In this document: positions 26,063 to 34,160 of the stretch, piece after piece | Layout: each line of letters begins with the position of its first letter | How positions within the stretch are numbered: position 1 is the stretch's first letter | Assembly: GCA_028284045.1 (NCBI GenBank) | Contig: JANQSN010000053.1 | Span: 1-64,000, forward strand | Source: Alphaproteobacteria bacterium | GTDB lineage: Bacteria > Pseudomonadota > Alphaproteobacteria > DSM-16000 > Inquilinaceae | Direction: 5' to 3' | Length of the DNA stretch: 64,000 nucleotides | The notes under the pieces: model-generated | Seen by the model: the letters and a program-made list of their open reading frames with translations, nothing else | What the model was told of the DNA's origin: nothing | Databases searched by the model: none | Translations under genes and position numbers: made by a program

Positions 26063-26502
26063 GTACGCTTTTCCGATGTTCTGGCCTTGTTCTCCTCATA
26101 TTCAGCCACGGCGACGAGCAGGCCTTCGATCAACGAGTTGTCCGGACTTTCGTCCAACTGCAGGGATGGTGACTCCAACTTTCCGCCTGCGCCATCAATC
26201 ATCCGGCGCAGCGTCATGTAGGTCGTCATGCTGCGAGCCAGGCGGCTGACGTCATCGATAAGCACCACCACTTCGTCCGATCGATGTGATCGCAGGAAAG
26301 TCAGCAGAGCCTGTATGCCGGGCCGATCGACCGAATTGCCCGAAGCATGGTCGGAAAAGACCTGGGCCACATCGTAGCCGTTTTGCTGCGCATAGTCCCG
26401 GCAACGCTGTTCCTGGGCGTGGAGCCGCTGATCGCGGCAATCCTCTCCAATGCTCGCGACACGACAATAAATAACGGCATCTTTATTTTCAAATTTACTC
26501 AT
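26059..26502 (-). CDS. Small serine-recombinase paralogue lacking the catalytic serine
   Basis: The 147-residue protein is a stand-alone resolvase catalytic fold without recombinase, zinc-ribbon or coiled-coil parts. It matches the large recombinase closely in places (GAGGKLESPS, IDDVSRLAR, VDRPGIQALL against IDRTGMQAML), so it looks like a truncated duplicate. The nucleophile position reads YCRVAS, with Ala where the large protein has YCRVSS. The codon is GCG, so it is probably inactive in strand cleavage. It may act as a dimer partner, directionality factor or decoy. GGAGGA lies 8 nt before the ATG; it overlaps both neighbours (8 nt and 4 nt). Confidence 0.8.
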   Translation of the reverse strand: MSKFENKDAVIYCRVASIGEDCRDQRLHAQEQRCRDYAQQNGYDVAQVFSDHASGNSVDRPGIQALLTFLRSHRSDEVVVLIDDVSRLARSMTTYMTLRRMIDGAGGKLESPSLQLDESPDNSLIEGLLVAVAEYEENKARTSEKRT

Positions 26503-26776
26503 TATATTTTTCCTCCTTTGGCGTTTCTGGCGCCACAACATCTATGAAGCTTCTGGAAATCGAACGTAGTTTTGATTCTACACCATTCGAATCGCCCGTT
26601 TCACCTATTCGTGCAGCAATCCCCTCAACTTGCTGGGCCGGATGCAGCCCAAAGGCCTGATCGGCAAAGCTCTCCATGATCGTCCAAAGCGTGTGGATAA
26701 GTTCCACCTTCTGCTTCTCGGAGATGTCGAAGTGGTCGACATATTTCCGGTACTTTTCCATATTGGGCGGCATCAC
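26495..26776 (-). CDS. Small hypothetical protein, first gene of the recombinase operon
   Basis: The 93-residue protein is acidic and mostly helical (YRKYVDHFDISEKQKVELIH, TLWTIMESFADQAFGLHPAQ), without membrane segment or DNA-binding motif visible. Its stop overlaps the ATG of the small recombinase by 8 nt, and the three genes end at tRNA-Tyr. Being first behind the SOS-type promoter, it could be a recombination directionality factor, but that is inference from position only. The family is not recognised. Confidence 0.7.
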   Translation of the reverse strand: MMPPNMEKYRKYVDHFDISEKQKVELIHTLWTIMESFADQAFGLHPAQQVEGIAARIGETGDSNGVESKLRSISRSFIDVVAPETPKEEKYNE

Positions 26777-26943
26777 GACCTCCTGGCCCGGCTGCCCGCC
26801 ACGCCCGAAGGCGTCACAAGGTGGAGACGGACGGCAGCGGCCTTCCGAAAGTTGCCTTGCCTGTCCGTCACCTGTTCCACGTCTTCATCCTTTCTTGTTC
26901 TTATTCACATCTCGCCACCGGCAAGCACCCGGCAAAGAGATGA

Positions 26944-26958
26944 GAACATTATAGGAAC
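26944..26958 (-). promoter_or_regulatory. LexA (SOS) box GTTC-N7-GTTC over the -10 of the recombinase promoter
   Basis: On the minus strand the sequence reads GTTC-CTATAAT-GTTC, an exact match to the direct-repeat LexA box of Alphaproteobacteria (GTTCN7GTTC). The seven central bases contain the -10 hexamer, so LexA bound here would block RNA polymerase. This predicts that DNA damage induces the recombinases. Confidence 0.65.
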
Positions 26959-26976
26959 ATTTGTCTAGGAATGCAA
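26948..26976 (-). promoter_or_regulatory. Promoter of the recombinase operon
   Basis: On the minus strand there is a perfect -10 TATAAT (26953-26948), a 17-nt spacer and -35 TTGCAT (26976-26971, matching TTG of the consensus). The predicted start lies near 26941, leaving a leader of about 165 nt before the 93-residue gene. Confidence 0.6.
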
Positions 26977-26996
26977 GCATAAAGTTGCAGTATTTA

Positions 26997-27431
26997 TTAT
27001 GTATACTCGGATGTTTCATTTGCAGGTTCGCCGGCGACTCCCACCGCGGTGTCGCCGGCGTGCATTCGGGCGTCGCGGATCGCGCGGTAGAGAGCCTGTA
27101 CCCGGCGGGCCGGGCCGAACACCAGCGCGTTGCGGTGACCGACGGCATCGACATGCAAGATGGCCGTCATCATGCCGGCCGCGAGCAGAAGCACGGCGAC
27201 ACCCCACATCACACACAGTTCTCTGACGTAGAGCAGGTCGCCATAGACGGCGGTCGCCAGGCTGACGAAGGCGACGACACCTGCGGCCAGCCAAAGCGGG
27301 TCGCGGCGGATGCGCGCCGTGGTGTTGGCGATCGGATAGAAGCGCCGCGGCGCCGACAGCAGGCTGGCAGTGACGAGATAGGTGCCGTTGTTGAAGAAGA
27401 CCCGCGGAGCACGATTGATCGTCTCGGTCAT
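26997..27431 (-). CDS. Hypothetical membrane protein (DUF6232-like)
   Basis: The 144-residue protein begins TETINRAPRVFFNNGTYLVT, a beta-rich start with NGTYLVTASL and FYPIANTTARIRRD as seen in DUF6232-type proteins. Two membrane helices follow (LWLAAGVVAFVSLATAVYG and CVMWGVAVLLLAAGMMTAIL). The C-terminal part is soluble. It is the last gene of an eight-gene minus-strand operon that starts at 33022 and contains the coupling protein. Function unknown; a role in DNA transfer is possible only by context. The start is ATG 27431; a longer frame to 27506 would overlap the neighbour. Confidence 0.7.
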   Translation of the reverse strand: MTETINRAPRVFFNNGTYLVTASLLSAPRRFYPIANTTARIRRDPLWLAAGVVAFVSLATAVYGDLLYVRELCVMWGVAVLLLAAGMMTAILHVDAVGHRNALVFGPARRVQALYRAIRDARMHAGDTAVGVAGEPANETSEYT

Positions 27432-27444
27432 CGTCCGTCCTCCC

Positions 27445-27897
27445 TCACCGAACCCACGGCAGCACGCCGCAGACCTGGGTTTGCACGAAGCGCAGGGCGT
27501 CGCCACGGAGGTTCGCCACCGACTCCGGCTCGATCACGCGGAACGAGGCGGTATGGAGCGCGTACTCGAAGCGCGCCGCCCGCGAGACGCGCTCGGCACT
27601 GCAGGCGCAGATCGAACGCCGCTGGACGTCCGAAAGCCGGTACTGCCGTTCGATGTCTCGCATCATCGGACCGAACAGCGGGATCTGATCGAACTCCCGC
27701 ATCGGCGAGAGGGCCGAGGCGATGCTGGCCTCGGTGCCCTGCAGCTCGGCCATGCATTCGGGCACGATCTCGTCCTTAGCGACACGGTCCATCGCCCGGT
27801 CGGCGAGAACCGTATAGTTGAGGCCGAACCACAGGCCGCCGGCGAGCACGGTGCCGATCAGGAAGTCCGGCGTCTTCTCGACAAGGTCCATGATCAT
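27445..27897 (-). CDS. Hypothetical membrane-anchored protein of the transfer operon
   Basis: The 150-residue protein has one N-terminal membrane helix (FLIGTVLAGGLWFGLNYTVL, about 12-31) and a soluble part with four or five cysteines (PECMAELQG, ICACSAERVS, QVCGVLPWVR) that could form disulfides in the periplasm. No known family is recognised. The ATG overlaps the upstream stop by 4 nt, and the stop is 13 bp before the next gene, so it is part of the coupled operon. Confidence 0.7.
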   Translation of the reverse strand: MIMDLVEKTPDFLIGTVLAGGLWFGLNYTVLADRAMDRVAKDEIVPECMAELQGTEASIASALSPMREFDQIPLFGPMMRDIERQYRLSDVQRRSICACSAERVSRAARFEYALHTASFRVIEPESVANLRGDALRFVQTQVCGVLPWVR

Positions 27898-28373
27898 GGC
27901 TGCTGCCTCCTCTTCAGCCGTTGGGAGTTGGAGAACGCATGAGACAGGGCCGGATCGTGTCGAACGCCGGCCAGCGTGTTGGTCACGGCGTTCTTCATCG
28001 TCCCGCCGATCCGGTTGATCGCCGACATCCGCCGCGTACCCCGTGCCCGCACGTTCCGGCGCGCCTCGCTCATCAGTTCGTCCGCCGACAGGGATGCGCT
28101 GCCCGATGGTCCTTGCGGGGTCGGATGTTTGGCGGCGAGCACGGCCCGCTTCTGCCAGAGAGAAACCGCTTCCCGCGCAACCCAGCTTTCCTCGAAGCGC
28201 GTCAAATGCTTGCGCATTCGATCCTTCACATCGACCACACGCCGGTCGATCGCCGCGATCTGGCGGATCGCCGGAACATCGCCGCCGACACGCCCGATGG
28301 CGTCAGGATTGGCCTCTCGAAATCGGGCCCGTGACGCGCCCTTCAGATCGGGGCGGTATCTGGCGTCGGTCAT
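27894..28373 (-). CDS. Hypothetical basic protein of the transfer operon
   Basis: The 159-residue protein is Arg/Lys-rich, without a signal peptide or membrane helix. Its helical core is DVKDRMRKHLTRFEESWVAR and its C-terminus (NSQRLKRRQQP) is basic, which would suit nucleic-acid binding. No family recognised. It is linked by a 4-nt overlap to the next gene and lies 4 bp after the preceding one. Its neighbours are membrane proteins and the coupling protein. Confidence 0.68.
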   Translation of the reverse strand: MTDARYRPDLKGASRARFREANPDAIGRVGGDVPAIRQIAAIDRRVVDVKDRMRKHLTRFEESWVAREAVSLWQKRAVLAAKHPTPQGPSGSASLSADELMSEARRNVRARGTRRMSAINRIGGTMKNAVTNTLAGVRHDPALSHAFSNSQRLKRRQQP

Positions 28374-28377
28374 CGCG

Positions 28378-28698
28378 TCAGTCCTCGCCTCTTGCGGTCA
28401 GAAGTACGATCACCGGGCAGCTTCCGCCCGCCGGGATCACACGTCGGCTGTGCAGGCCGAGGTAGTCGCAGCGCTGATAGATGCGTGCGGCCGGGTCGTT
28501 CCCGATGGCGGTGTAGCTGTAGCGATAGCGCAGGTGCGGTGTGCCCAACGTCATGGCGGCCAGCACGACCCCGCCGATCACCGGTATCCAGACCAGACTC
28601 CGCACGCGGACGAACCATGGACGCGGGGAAGGCGCACGCTTCTGCTGCCGGCAAGGACGTGGTTCGGCGATCACTTTCGAGCGGATGCGATCCGTCAT
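28378..28698 (-). CDS. Hypothetical membrane protein of the transfer operon
   Basis: The 106-residue protein has a basic N-terminus (RSKVIAEPRPCRQQKRAP), a membrane helix (LVWIPVIGGVVLAAMTLG, about 33-50) and a periplasmic-type tail with YRYSYTAIGNDPAARIYQRC and GGSCPVIVLL; the two cysteines could pair. No family recognised. The ATG at 28698 overlaps the stop of the coupling protein gene by 4 nt. A longer frame to 28791 would lie inside that gene and is rejected. Confidence 0.68.
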   Translation of the reverse strand: MTDRIRSKVIAEPRPCRQQKRAPSPRPWFVRVRSLVWIPVIGGVVLAAMTLGTPHLRYRYSYTAIGNDPAARIYQRCDYLGLHSRRVIPAGGSCPVIVLLTARGED

Positions 28699-30437
28699 CG
28701 CGACGTCCTTTCGGGGTATGTTAGGCGCAGGACAGGATCGCCACGCAGGCGTCCACCTTCGACCGGGTTGTCGCCGACACGGTCCCGCCACGGATCGACC
28801 TGTCCGTGATGCACCATGGTCAGGCGCGTGGGTCGGAGGCCGCGGACGAACAGCCAGGCCTGATCGCGCGGCATGGCCAGGATTTCGTCGGGCGTCATCA
28901 TCCGGCGGCCCAGTTCGCCGCTGGTCACGTTGAGGTCGGTGACCTCGGACTTGTAGGCGTAGTCCTGCTTGCGGATGGTCGCCTCGGACAGCATGTCGGA
29001 GACCCGCTTGGCCTGGTCGAAGGCGTTCAGCCCGGCATAGATTTTGACGTCGGCATAGGCGTCGATCGCCGCAGCGGCCTCACGCCCGTACTTGCGCTGC
29101 AGGCCGGCAAAGGACTGGATGTAGAAGTCCGCGGAGACATGCAGGCCGCGCATCGTCTCCAGATCGGATTCGATGTCGACAAAGCGGTAGTTCAGCATTT
29201 CTTCGCCGACGATGTGCACCGGCCGCCCGGCCGGGTGCTGCTTGCAGGCCGCGAGCAGGTTGTAGTTCAGGATCGAGATGAACGGACCGAAGCCGCGGCT
29301 GTGGCTGAGCGGCGCCATGACGAACAGGATGATCTGGCGGTTGCGCAGATCGGCGATGTTGTGGACCGCCGTTCGGCCGATCCCGGCAAGTCTGCCGCCC
29401 TGGTTGAAGCTGATCAGGCTCTGGGTCGCGCCTTCCAGGAAGGATGCGAAGTTCTCGTCGTTCTTCTTCGACCGGTGCAACAGGTTGGCCGCTTCGCTCT
29501 TCAGAAACGCGACGATCGGATCGGCCGCATGCACCGTTTCCAGGTTCTTGCGGACATAGACGAGCAAGCGCAGGAAGGCCGCCGGATCGTTGAGCACGGC
29601 AAACACATCTGAAGGCGTGCACCGGGCCGGGTCGATCAGGGCAAGCGCCAGAATGGCGGTCGAGATGCAGCGCCGGCTTCCTTGCCGGAAATACAGGTTC
29701 TCCTTCACACCCTCTTCGGGCAGGTGAAGCTGCGCCAGGTCCTGGGAGCGAGTGACCGCGTCTTCCCGCGTCGCGTCCGTCGCGTAGACCGCATCGAGCA
29801 CCGACTGATAGAGGTTGAGCTCGATGTCGCCGCAAGCCTCGAAATGCCGGCGCGTTGGGTTCACGCACCAGACCTCGAACCCGAGGTCCCGAAGCGTCGG
29901 TGCCAACATGGGGCCGAGTTCGAGCTTGGGGTCCGAAACGAATAGCGACTTCCCGAGAAAAGGTTGGTGCAAAACACTGCTGACGACGTAGCAGCTTGTC
30001 TTTCCACCGCCGGGCGCCATCTCGGTCAGCGAGAACGGTGTCTTCGCCGGCATGTAAACCGGCTGTCCGCGTTCATCGAGACCGAGCAGGTTGCCGCTGT
30101 TCGGATCGTCCATGCTGAGCGCAGCCATCTCGTCCGGCGTCGCCTCGCGGGCCGAGCCGTGATGGTTGGTAACGCGCAACGATCTCGCCAGATTGCGGCG
30201 GAGGCGGTAGTCGCGGACCAGCAGGTGCAGACCCTTCACGGCGCCGACGGCCGCCACGGTGCCGGTCATGCCGCAGAGCAGGTATTGCTGCCAGTCACCC
30301 GTCACATCCGGCCAAAGGCCGTAGGTCGCGAACGCGCCGATGGCGCCGACCGTGAAGGCGGTGTTGACGGGACCAGCCGCAGGCGTGACCGCGACGGGTG
30401 CACGGACTCCAATGGCCCGCCTAGGCATGACCATCAT
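28695..30437 (-). CDS. Type IV coupling protein (VirD4/TraG family)
   Basis: The 580-residue ATPase has two N-terminal membrane helices (about 25-41 and 52-74), Walker A APGGGKTS (141-148), the nearby FVSDPKLEL typical of VirD4/TraG, and a C-terminal TraG domain containing HIVGEEMLNYRFV, where a Walker-B-like acidic pair sits, and RKYGREAAAAIDAYADVKIY. It would bring the relaxase-DNA complex to a secretion channel at the inner membrane. It overlaps the upstream gene by 17 nt. The relaxase gene lies 26 kb away at 56961-58256, and no channel genes are seen. Confidence 0.9.
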   Translation of the reverse strand: MMVMPRRAIGVRAPVAVTPAAGPVNTAFTVGAIGAFATYGLWPDVTGDWQQYLLCGMTGTVAAVGAVKGLHLLVRDYRLRRNLARSLRVTNHHGSAREATPDEMAALSMDDPNSGNLLGLDERGQPVYMPAKTPFSLTEMAPGGGKTSCYVVSSVLHQPFLGKSLFVSDPKLELGPMLAPTLRDLGFEVWCVNPTRRHFEACGDIELNLYQSVLDAVYATDATREDAVTRSQDLAQLHLPEEGVKENLYFRQGSRRCISTAILALALIDPARCTPSDVFAVLNDPAAFLRLLVYVRKNLETVHAADPIVAFLKSEAANLLHRSKKNDENFASFLEGATQSLISFNQGGRLAGIGRTAVHNIADLRNRQIILFVMAPLSHSRGFGPFISILNYNLLAACKQHPAGRPVHIVGEEMLNYRFVDIESDLETMRGLHVSADFYIQSFAGLQRKYGREAAAAIDAYADVKIYAGLNAFDQAKRVSDMLSEATIRKQDYAYKSEVTDLNVTSGELGRRMMTPDEILAMPRDQAWLFVRGLRPTRLTMVHHGQVDPWRDRVGDNPVEGGRLRGDPVLRLTYPERTSR

Positions 30438-30945
30438 CCCCGCGCGATGACGCTACCGGCTGCCCGGCCGTGAACCGGCAATAGGACCGGGCGACGGCGG
30501 CCAGTTCATCTGCGCTGACGCCGAACGGTCCTGCGTCGCGGTCGCTGATGGTGCGGTAGACCACTTCTGCCGTTTCGTCCGCGCCCGCGAGCGTCAGCAC
30601 GATTGAGGTATTCGCGTCACCCTGGGGATGCTCGGCGTAGCAGTATTGTCCGGCAGGAGTGTCCCGAAGGCGGCCGTAGCGCCATCCGGTGGTGACAGTG
30701 AAGCTCTTGTAGGAAAGCGTCCGGAACACCGTGAAGCTGACGAGTTCCTGACCGGGCGCGGGCGCCTCCGGCGTCGGGAACACCACCGTAGACCCGGCCG
30801 TGAGCGCGAGCAGCCAGTCCGGCCAGTCGGCGTTGTCGACGATCATCCCGGTGGCGACCGTCAGTACCGTCGCCGCGAAGGTCCGCCCGGCAATGCCGCC
30901 TATGCTGACGCGGGGAAGGCGGATGCGGGGCCGCGCCCAGGTCAT
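30421..30945 (-). CDS. Hypothetical membrane-anchored protein upstream of the coupling protein
   Basis: The 174-residue protein has an N-terminal basic stretch, then a hydrophobic segment (TFAATVLTVATGMIV) and another (WLLALTAGSTVVF). A soluble domain follows (SFTVFRTLSYKSFTVTTGWR, YCYAEHPQGDANTSIVLTLA), beta-rich with a few cysteines. It shares the general layout of the 106-residue protein downstream. No known family. 4-nt overlap with the preceding gene and 17-nt overlap with the coupling protein gene show co-translation. Confidence 0.68.
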   Translation of the reverse strand: MTWARPRIRLPRVSIGGIAGRTFAATVLTVATGMIVDNADWPDWLLALTAGSTVVFPTPEAPAPGQELVSFTVFRTLSYKSFTVTTGWRYGRLRDTPAGQYCYAEHPQGDANTSIVLTLAGADETAEVVYRTISDRDAGPFGVSADELAAVARSYCRFTAGQPVASSRGDDGHA

Positions 30946-32222
30946 CTGCCGGACCTCCTACGGTGCGGACGCCGATCGCGATCGGAGGAGCCCATCGGGG
31001 GCCGCGGACGGCGAAACGCGTCGGCCGCGCCGTGGAGCCGTTCCAGTTCCTGCATCGCGCGACGGATTTGATCCGTCGTCAGCTCCGGCCCGCCGATCTC
31101 CTCCGGCGGCAACGCATCACGCAGCTTCGCCAGGAACAGCGCGGCGAAGATCAGGGTCCAGTCCAGCGCCAGGCCGAGAGCGATCTGCGGGATCAACTGG
31201 TCCCAGTAGCGCAGGATCGCCGCCGCCTTGGACATGTCGTCGGCAACCGGAATGTCGGCGCCCGCCAGTTCAGCGTCGATACGGGCGAGCGCCGCGTCGA
31301 TTCCGTCGGCTGTGGCGGCCAGGTCGCGCTGCGTCTGCGCGATCACCTCGTCCTGGCGCCGCCGCGTCTCCGGATTTTCCGACGTGCCTTCGATGCCGAG
31401 GTCGCGCCGCAGTGCCACGACGGTCTGCCTCAGGGAGTCGAGCGGCAGGGTCGCCCGCATCTCGGTCAGCAGGTCGCGGACGGCCTGAGCATCGCCGGCC
31501 GCAAGTGCCTCCCGGACCTGGGATACGAGCGCAGTAGTCCGGCTTTGGGCGTCGGCCACAGTATCGGCCGCCGTCGTAACGATGCGTGCCGCGCTTTCCA
31601 GCGCGTCCGTCAGATCGCCGCGGCCGGGCACGCCAGTCTTGCAGCCCCGCTCCCTCTCGCAGACGGCATCGGCGGCCAGCACCTCTGCCTGGCCGCGCAG
31701 GCCCGGCCCGATCTGCCCGATCGAGAACGCTGCGCTCTGGATCGTGGCGTTTGCGGTCTCCAATGCATGCGCATTGCGCAACGCATGCTGTTCGAGTGCG
31801 CCGTCTCCCGCCGTCACCACGACATTGGTGTAGGTGGAGAAGGCCGCCGCCATGATGGCACCGCCGACCACAAACGGCATGATGCCGCGGCGCAGCTTCT
31901 TGCCGATCCCCGGCACGCCGTCGCCGACCAACCGGAAGATGACGTGAAGAGACGCTCCGCAGCACATCCCCATCACCCCGGCAGTGAAGGTAGCGAGCGC
32001 CGGGCTCAAGCTGGTGCCCGAGAGGAACTCCCGATAGGCGAGAAAGGACACCCAGGCCGAGCCGGCGGCATTCACGATCTGCGTGGTCGGCAGAGTCCGC
32101 TCGATCGTCCCGATCGCCCGCCGCAGGCGGCTTTGTTCGGGCGGCTCGGGATGAGGGACCGGCCGGACCACATCCTTCCAGTCGCCTTGCCCGAAGATCA
32201 TGGGACCGTCGGGTGCCATCAC
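30942..32222 (-). CDS. Large hypothetical membrane protein of the transfer operon
   Basis: The 426-residue protein has hydrophobic segments near residues 60-100 (LATFTAGVMGMCCGASLHVI), 110-140 (IMPFVVGGAIMAAAFSTYTN) and 350-375 (IALGLALDWTLIFAALFLAK). Between them is a long region (about 150-340) rich in Ala, Asp, Arg and Glu with heptad-like spacing, probably a coiled-coil domain outside the membrane. The tail is very basic (RRPHRRRSGR). No family recognised. ATGA overlaps connect it to the SprT-like gene and to the 174-residue gene. It could be a scaffold of the DNA-transfer apparatus; this is inferred from context. Confidence 0.7.
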   Translation of the reverse strand: MMAPDGPMIFGQGDWKDVVRPVPHPEPPEQSRLRRAIGTIERTLPTTQIVNAAGSAWVSFLAYREFLSGTSLSPALATFTAGVMGMCCGASLHVIFRLVGDGVPGIGKKLRRGIMPFVVGGAIMAAAFSTYTNVVVTAGDGALEQHALRNAHALETANATIQSAAFSIGQIGPGLRGQAEVLAADAVCERERGCKTGVPGRGDLTDALESAARIVTTAADTVADAQSRTTALVSQVREALAAGDAQAVRDLLTEMRATLPLDSLRQTVVALRRDLGIEGTSENPETRRRQDEVIAQTQRDLAATADGIDAALARIDAELAGADIPVADDMSKAAAILRYWDQLIPQIALGLALDWTLIFAALFLAKLRDALPPEEIGGPELTTDQIRRAMQELERLHGAADAFRRPRPPMGSSDRDRRPHRRRSGR

Positions 32223-33022
32223 GAGTTCCTCCCGGTGGTTCCGGTTCCGTCGCTACGGAAGAGCGGCACGCCGCACTGCCCGCACACGAGCGCGGCGCCC
32301 GGTTTGGCCCACGCGTTCAGGGAGCAATCGGGGCAGGTGAAGCGGCGCCGGTCGTTCTTCTTGCGCCGCGGCGGCTGCGTGTCCTGGCCGTCCTCGTCAT
32401 CCGCGTCCTCGTCCGGCACCGGCAGCGGTTCCGGGACGCGGTCGTGCCAAGTGATCGTGAAGCCGCTCGCGAGCAGCTCCCTGCAGCCGAGATCGAACGG
32501 GCCGCCTTCGACGATGAGGTGCGTGACGCGATAGCCCGTGCGCTTGCCGCCGGGTTCACCGGTGCTGGTCGGCAGCAGCCCGACCTCTTCCATCTTCGCG
32601 GCCCATGCGCGGTCGTGATAGCCGATCGACGGGCCGCGGCCTTTCTTGTTCCGAGGGCCGCAGTCTTCACGCCACAGGTGGCACATCTCGTGCGCAAGCG
32701 TGGAGAGGGCTTCACTGTCGCCCAGCTCTTCCAGATGTGCCGAGTTGATGCCGATCTCGTGGGCGACGTTGCCGGCCGTGTCTTCGAAGGCTTCGGGACG
32801 GAAGTACCCGTAGACGCCCTTGCGGCGCGTCAGTGTTATGATGCAGTCCCGTAGGTGACCGCCGAACAGCCGCTCATTGAAGTAGTCATATGCATGCTGC
32901 CAGTCGCCGTAGGCTTCTGGCGTCGGCTTGCGGCCTTCGGTTTTCGGTCGTACGACCGAAACCGTCACCTGAGGCTTTGGGCTACCCGACCAGGAACCGT
33001 GGACTGCGACGTCCTTCGTCAT
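32219..33022 (-). CDS. SprT-like zinc metalloprotease domain protein with C-terminal zinc ribbon
   Basis: The 267-residue protein carries YFNERLFGGHLRDCIITLTR, typical for the start of SprT-like domains, and the zinc-site helix ALSTLAHEMCHLWRED (HExxH, about 106-110). The C-terminal part has a four-cysteine zinc ribbon (FTCPDCSLNAW and LVCGQCGVPLF). SprT-like proteins cleave DNA-bound proteins or act as antirestriction-type factors on mobile elements. It is the first gene of the eight-gene operon running left to 26997, suggesting it accompanies incoming DNA. The linker is Asp/Glu/Pro-rich. Confidence 0.85.
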   Translation of the reverse strand: MTKDVAVHGSWSGSPKPQVTVSVVRPKTEGRKPTPEAYGDWQHAYDYFNERLFGGHLRDCIITLTRRKGVYGYFRPEAFEDTAGNVAHEIGINSAHLEELGDSEALSTLAHEMCHLWREDCGPRNKKGRGPSIGYHDRAWAAKMEEVGLLPTSTGEPGGKRTGYRVTHLIVEGGPFDLGCRELLASGFTITWHDRVPEPLPVPDEDADDEDGQDTQPPRRKKNDRRRFTCPDCSLNAWAKPGAALVCGQCGVPLFRSDGTGTTGRNS

Positions 33023-33170
33023 TCGGCGCTCCGTTGCCCGCGTTGCTGCGGGATGCCGGGCGCCCCGGCCATCACGCGGGGTCGGGGCAACGCCACGACG
33101 AACGGACCGCCGCGGCCACCTTAAGGTGACCGACCCATGCTCTGCTGTCCGTCAGAAGCCTTTAAGAACC

Positions 33171-34160
33171 ATGCCCGTCAGCGATGTGCAGTCCTACGTT
33201 CGGCTCGCGGAAAACGTGCACGAAGCCGCACGACGGCTGGCATTCGCCGTCAATCTCGAGCGGCTGCGCGATGAGATGCGCCGGGTCAAGAAGGACCTCA
33301 CCTACGACGCCCTCGCGAGCATGATTCCGGAGGTCGTCGCCAGATGGGCGCCGGGCTATCCGACGGGCGGTGGCATCAGCACACAGAACGTCTACGACTT
33401 CATCAAGCTCACCGGTCCCCACCGGCCGACGCACGCACGCTGCCTGGCGTTTCACGCCTTCCTGATGGTCGTGGATGAGAAGTACCGGGACGGTTGGGAC
33501 GCATCCTACTTTGTCAAACGTGCCGGTCTCGCTCTGACGGAGTTTCTCGCCACCAACCGCCGATACGGGAAGTTCGACCACTCGCTCAATCTTCAGAAGT
33601 CGACCGGCACCTACACCTACAAGCAACCGGATGAGGTGGCCGCCAGCAGCTGGAAACTGGGGTACCAGTTCCGCTGTTTGACGCTGACGCATCCTGCGGA
33701 CATGCCCTTCCTGCTCGCCTACGATTTCGACTTCCTTCGTCCCACCGACCCGCCCAAAGAAATGACGACCGAAGAGCGGGAGCGCTTCTGGGACTATGTC
33801 GAAAAGAGCCAGGACCTTGATGCACGCGTCGGATACTACATCCCGACGAGAACGGCAGAGGAAGGCGTTCTCTTTCTCAACAGTTTCAAGTGGGACTGGC
33901 CGACGATCTACGGCGCCATTTTCGACTATGTCACCGACGCTGCCGTCGATGATGACGACCCCGCCGTCTACGACCTGCTTCTGACCGACGTCAACTCACG
34001 CCTCAACATCGACCGGGCGGAGCCCAGCTATCTGGAAATAGACACCGAGTTCCCCGACAACCGGAAAATGCGCGTCAGCAGAATGCGCAGCAAGGACGCC
34101 CCAAGAGAAGAACTGGAGAAGTTGCTAGAGAACAAATTTGATTGGGGGATCGATCTATGA
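33171..34160 (+). CDS. Hypothetical protein coupled to an ankyrin-repeat gene
   Basis: The protein of about 329 residues has no signal peptide or membrane helix. It starts PVSDVQSYVRLAENVHEAAR; the region LTYDALASMIPEVVARWAPG followed by GGGISTQNVYDFIKL could be a helix-turn-helix-like segment. The middle has RYGKFDHSLNLQKSTGTYTY. I do not recognise the family. The start at ATG 33171 is preferred over GTG 33126; neither has a strong ribosome site. Its TGA overlaps the next ATG. It is divergent from the SprT operon and could encode an element-specific regulator or effector. Confidence 0.65.
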   Translation: MPVSDVQSYVRLAENVHEAARRLAFAVNLERLRDEMRRVKKDLTYDALASMIPEVVARWAPGYPTGGGISTQNVYDFIKLTGPHRPTHARCLAFHAFLMVVDEKYRDGWDASYFVKRAGLALTEFLATNRRYGKFDHSLNLQKSTGTYTYKQPDEVAASSWKLGYQFRCLTLTHPADMPFLLAYDFDFLRPTDPPKEMTTEERERFWDYVEKSQDLDARVGYYIPTRTAEEGVLFLNSFKWDWPTIYGAIFDYVTDAAVDDDDPAVYDLLLTDVNSRLNIDRAEPSYLEIDTEFPDNRKMRVSRMRSKDAPREELEKLLENKFDWGIDL

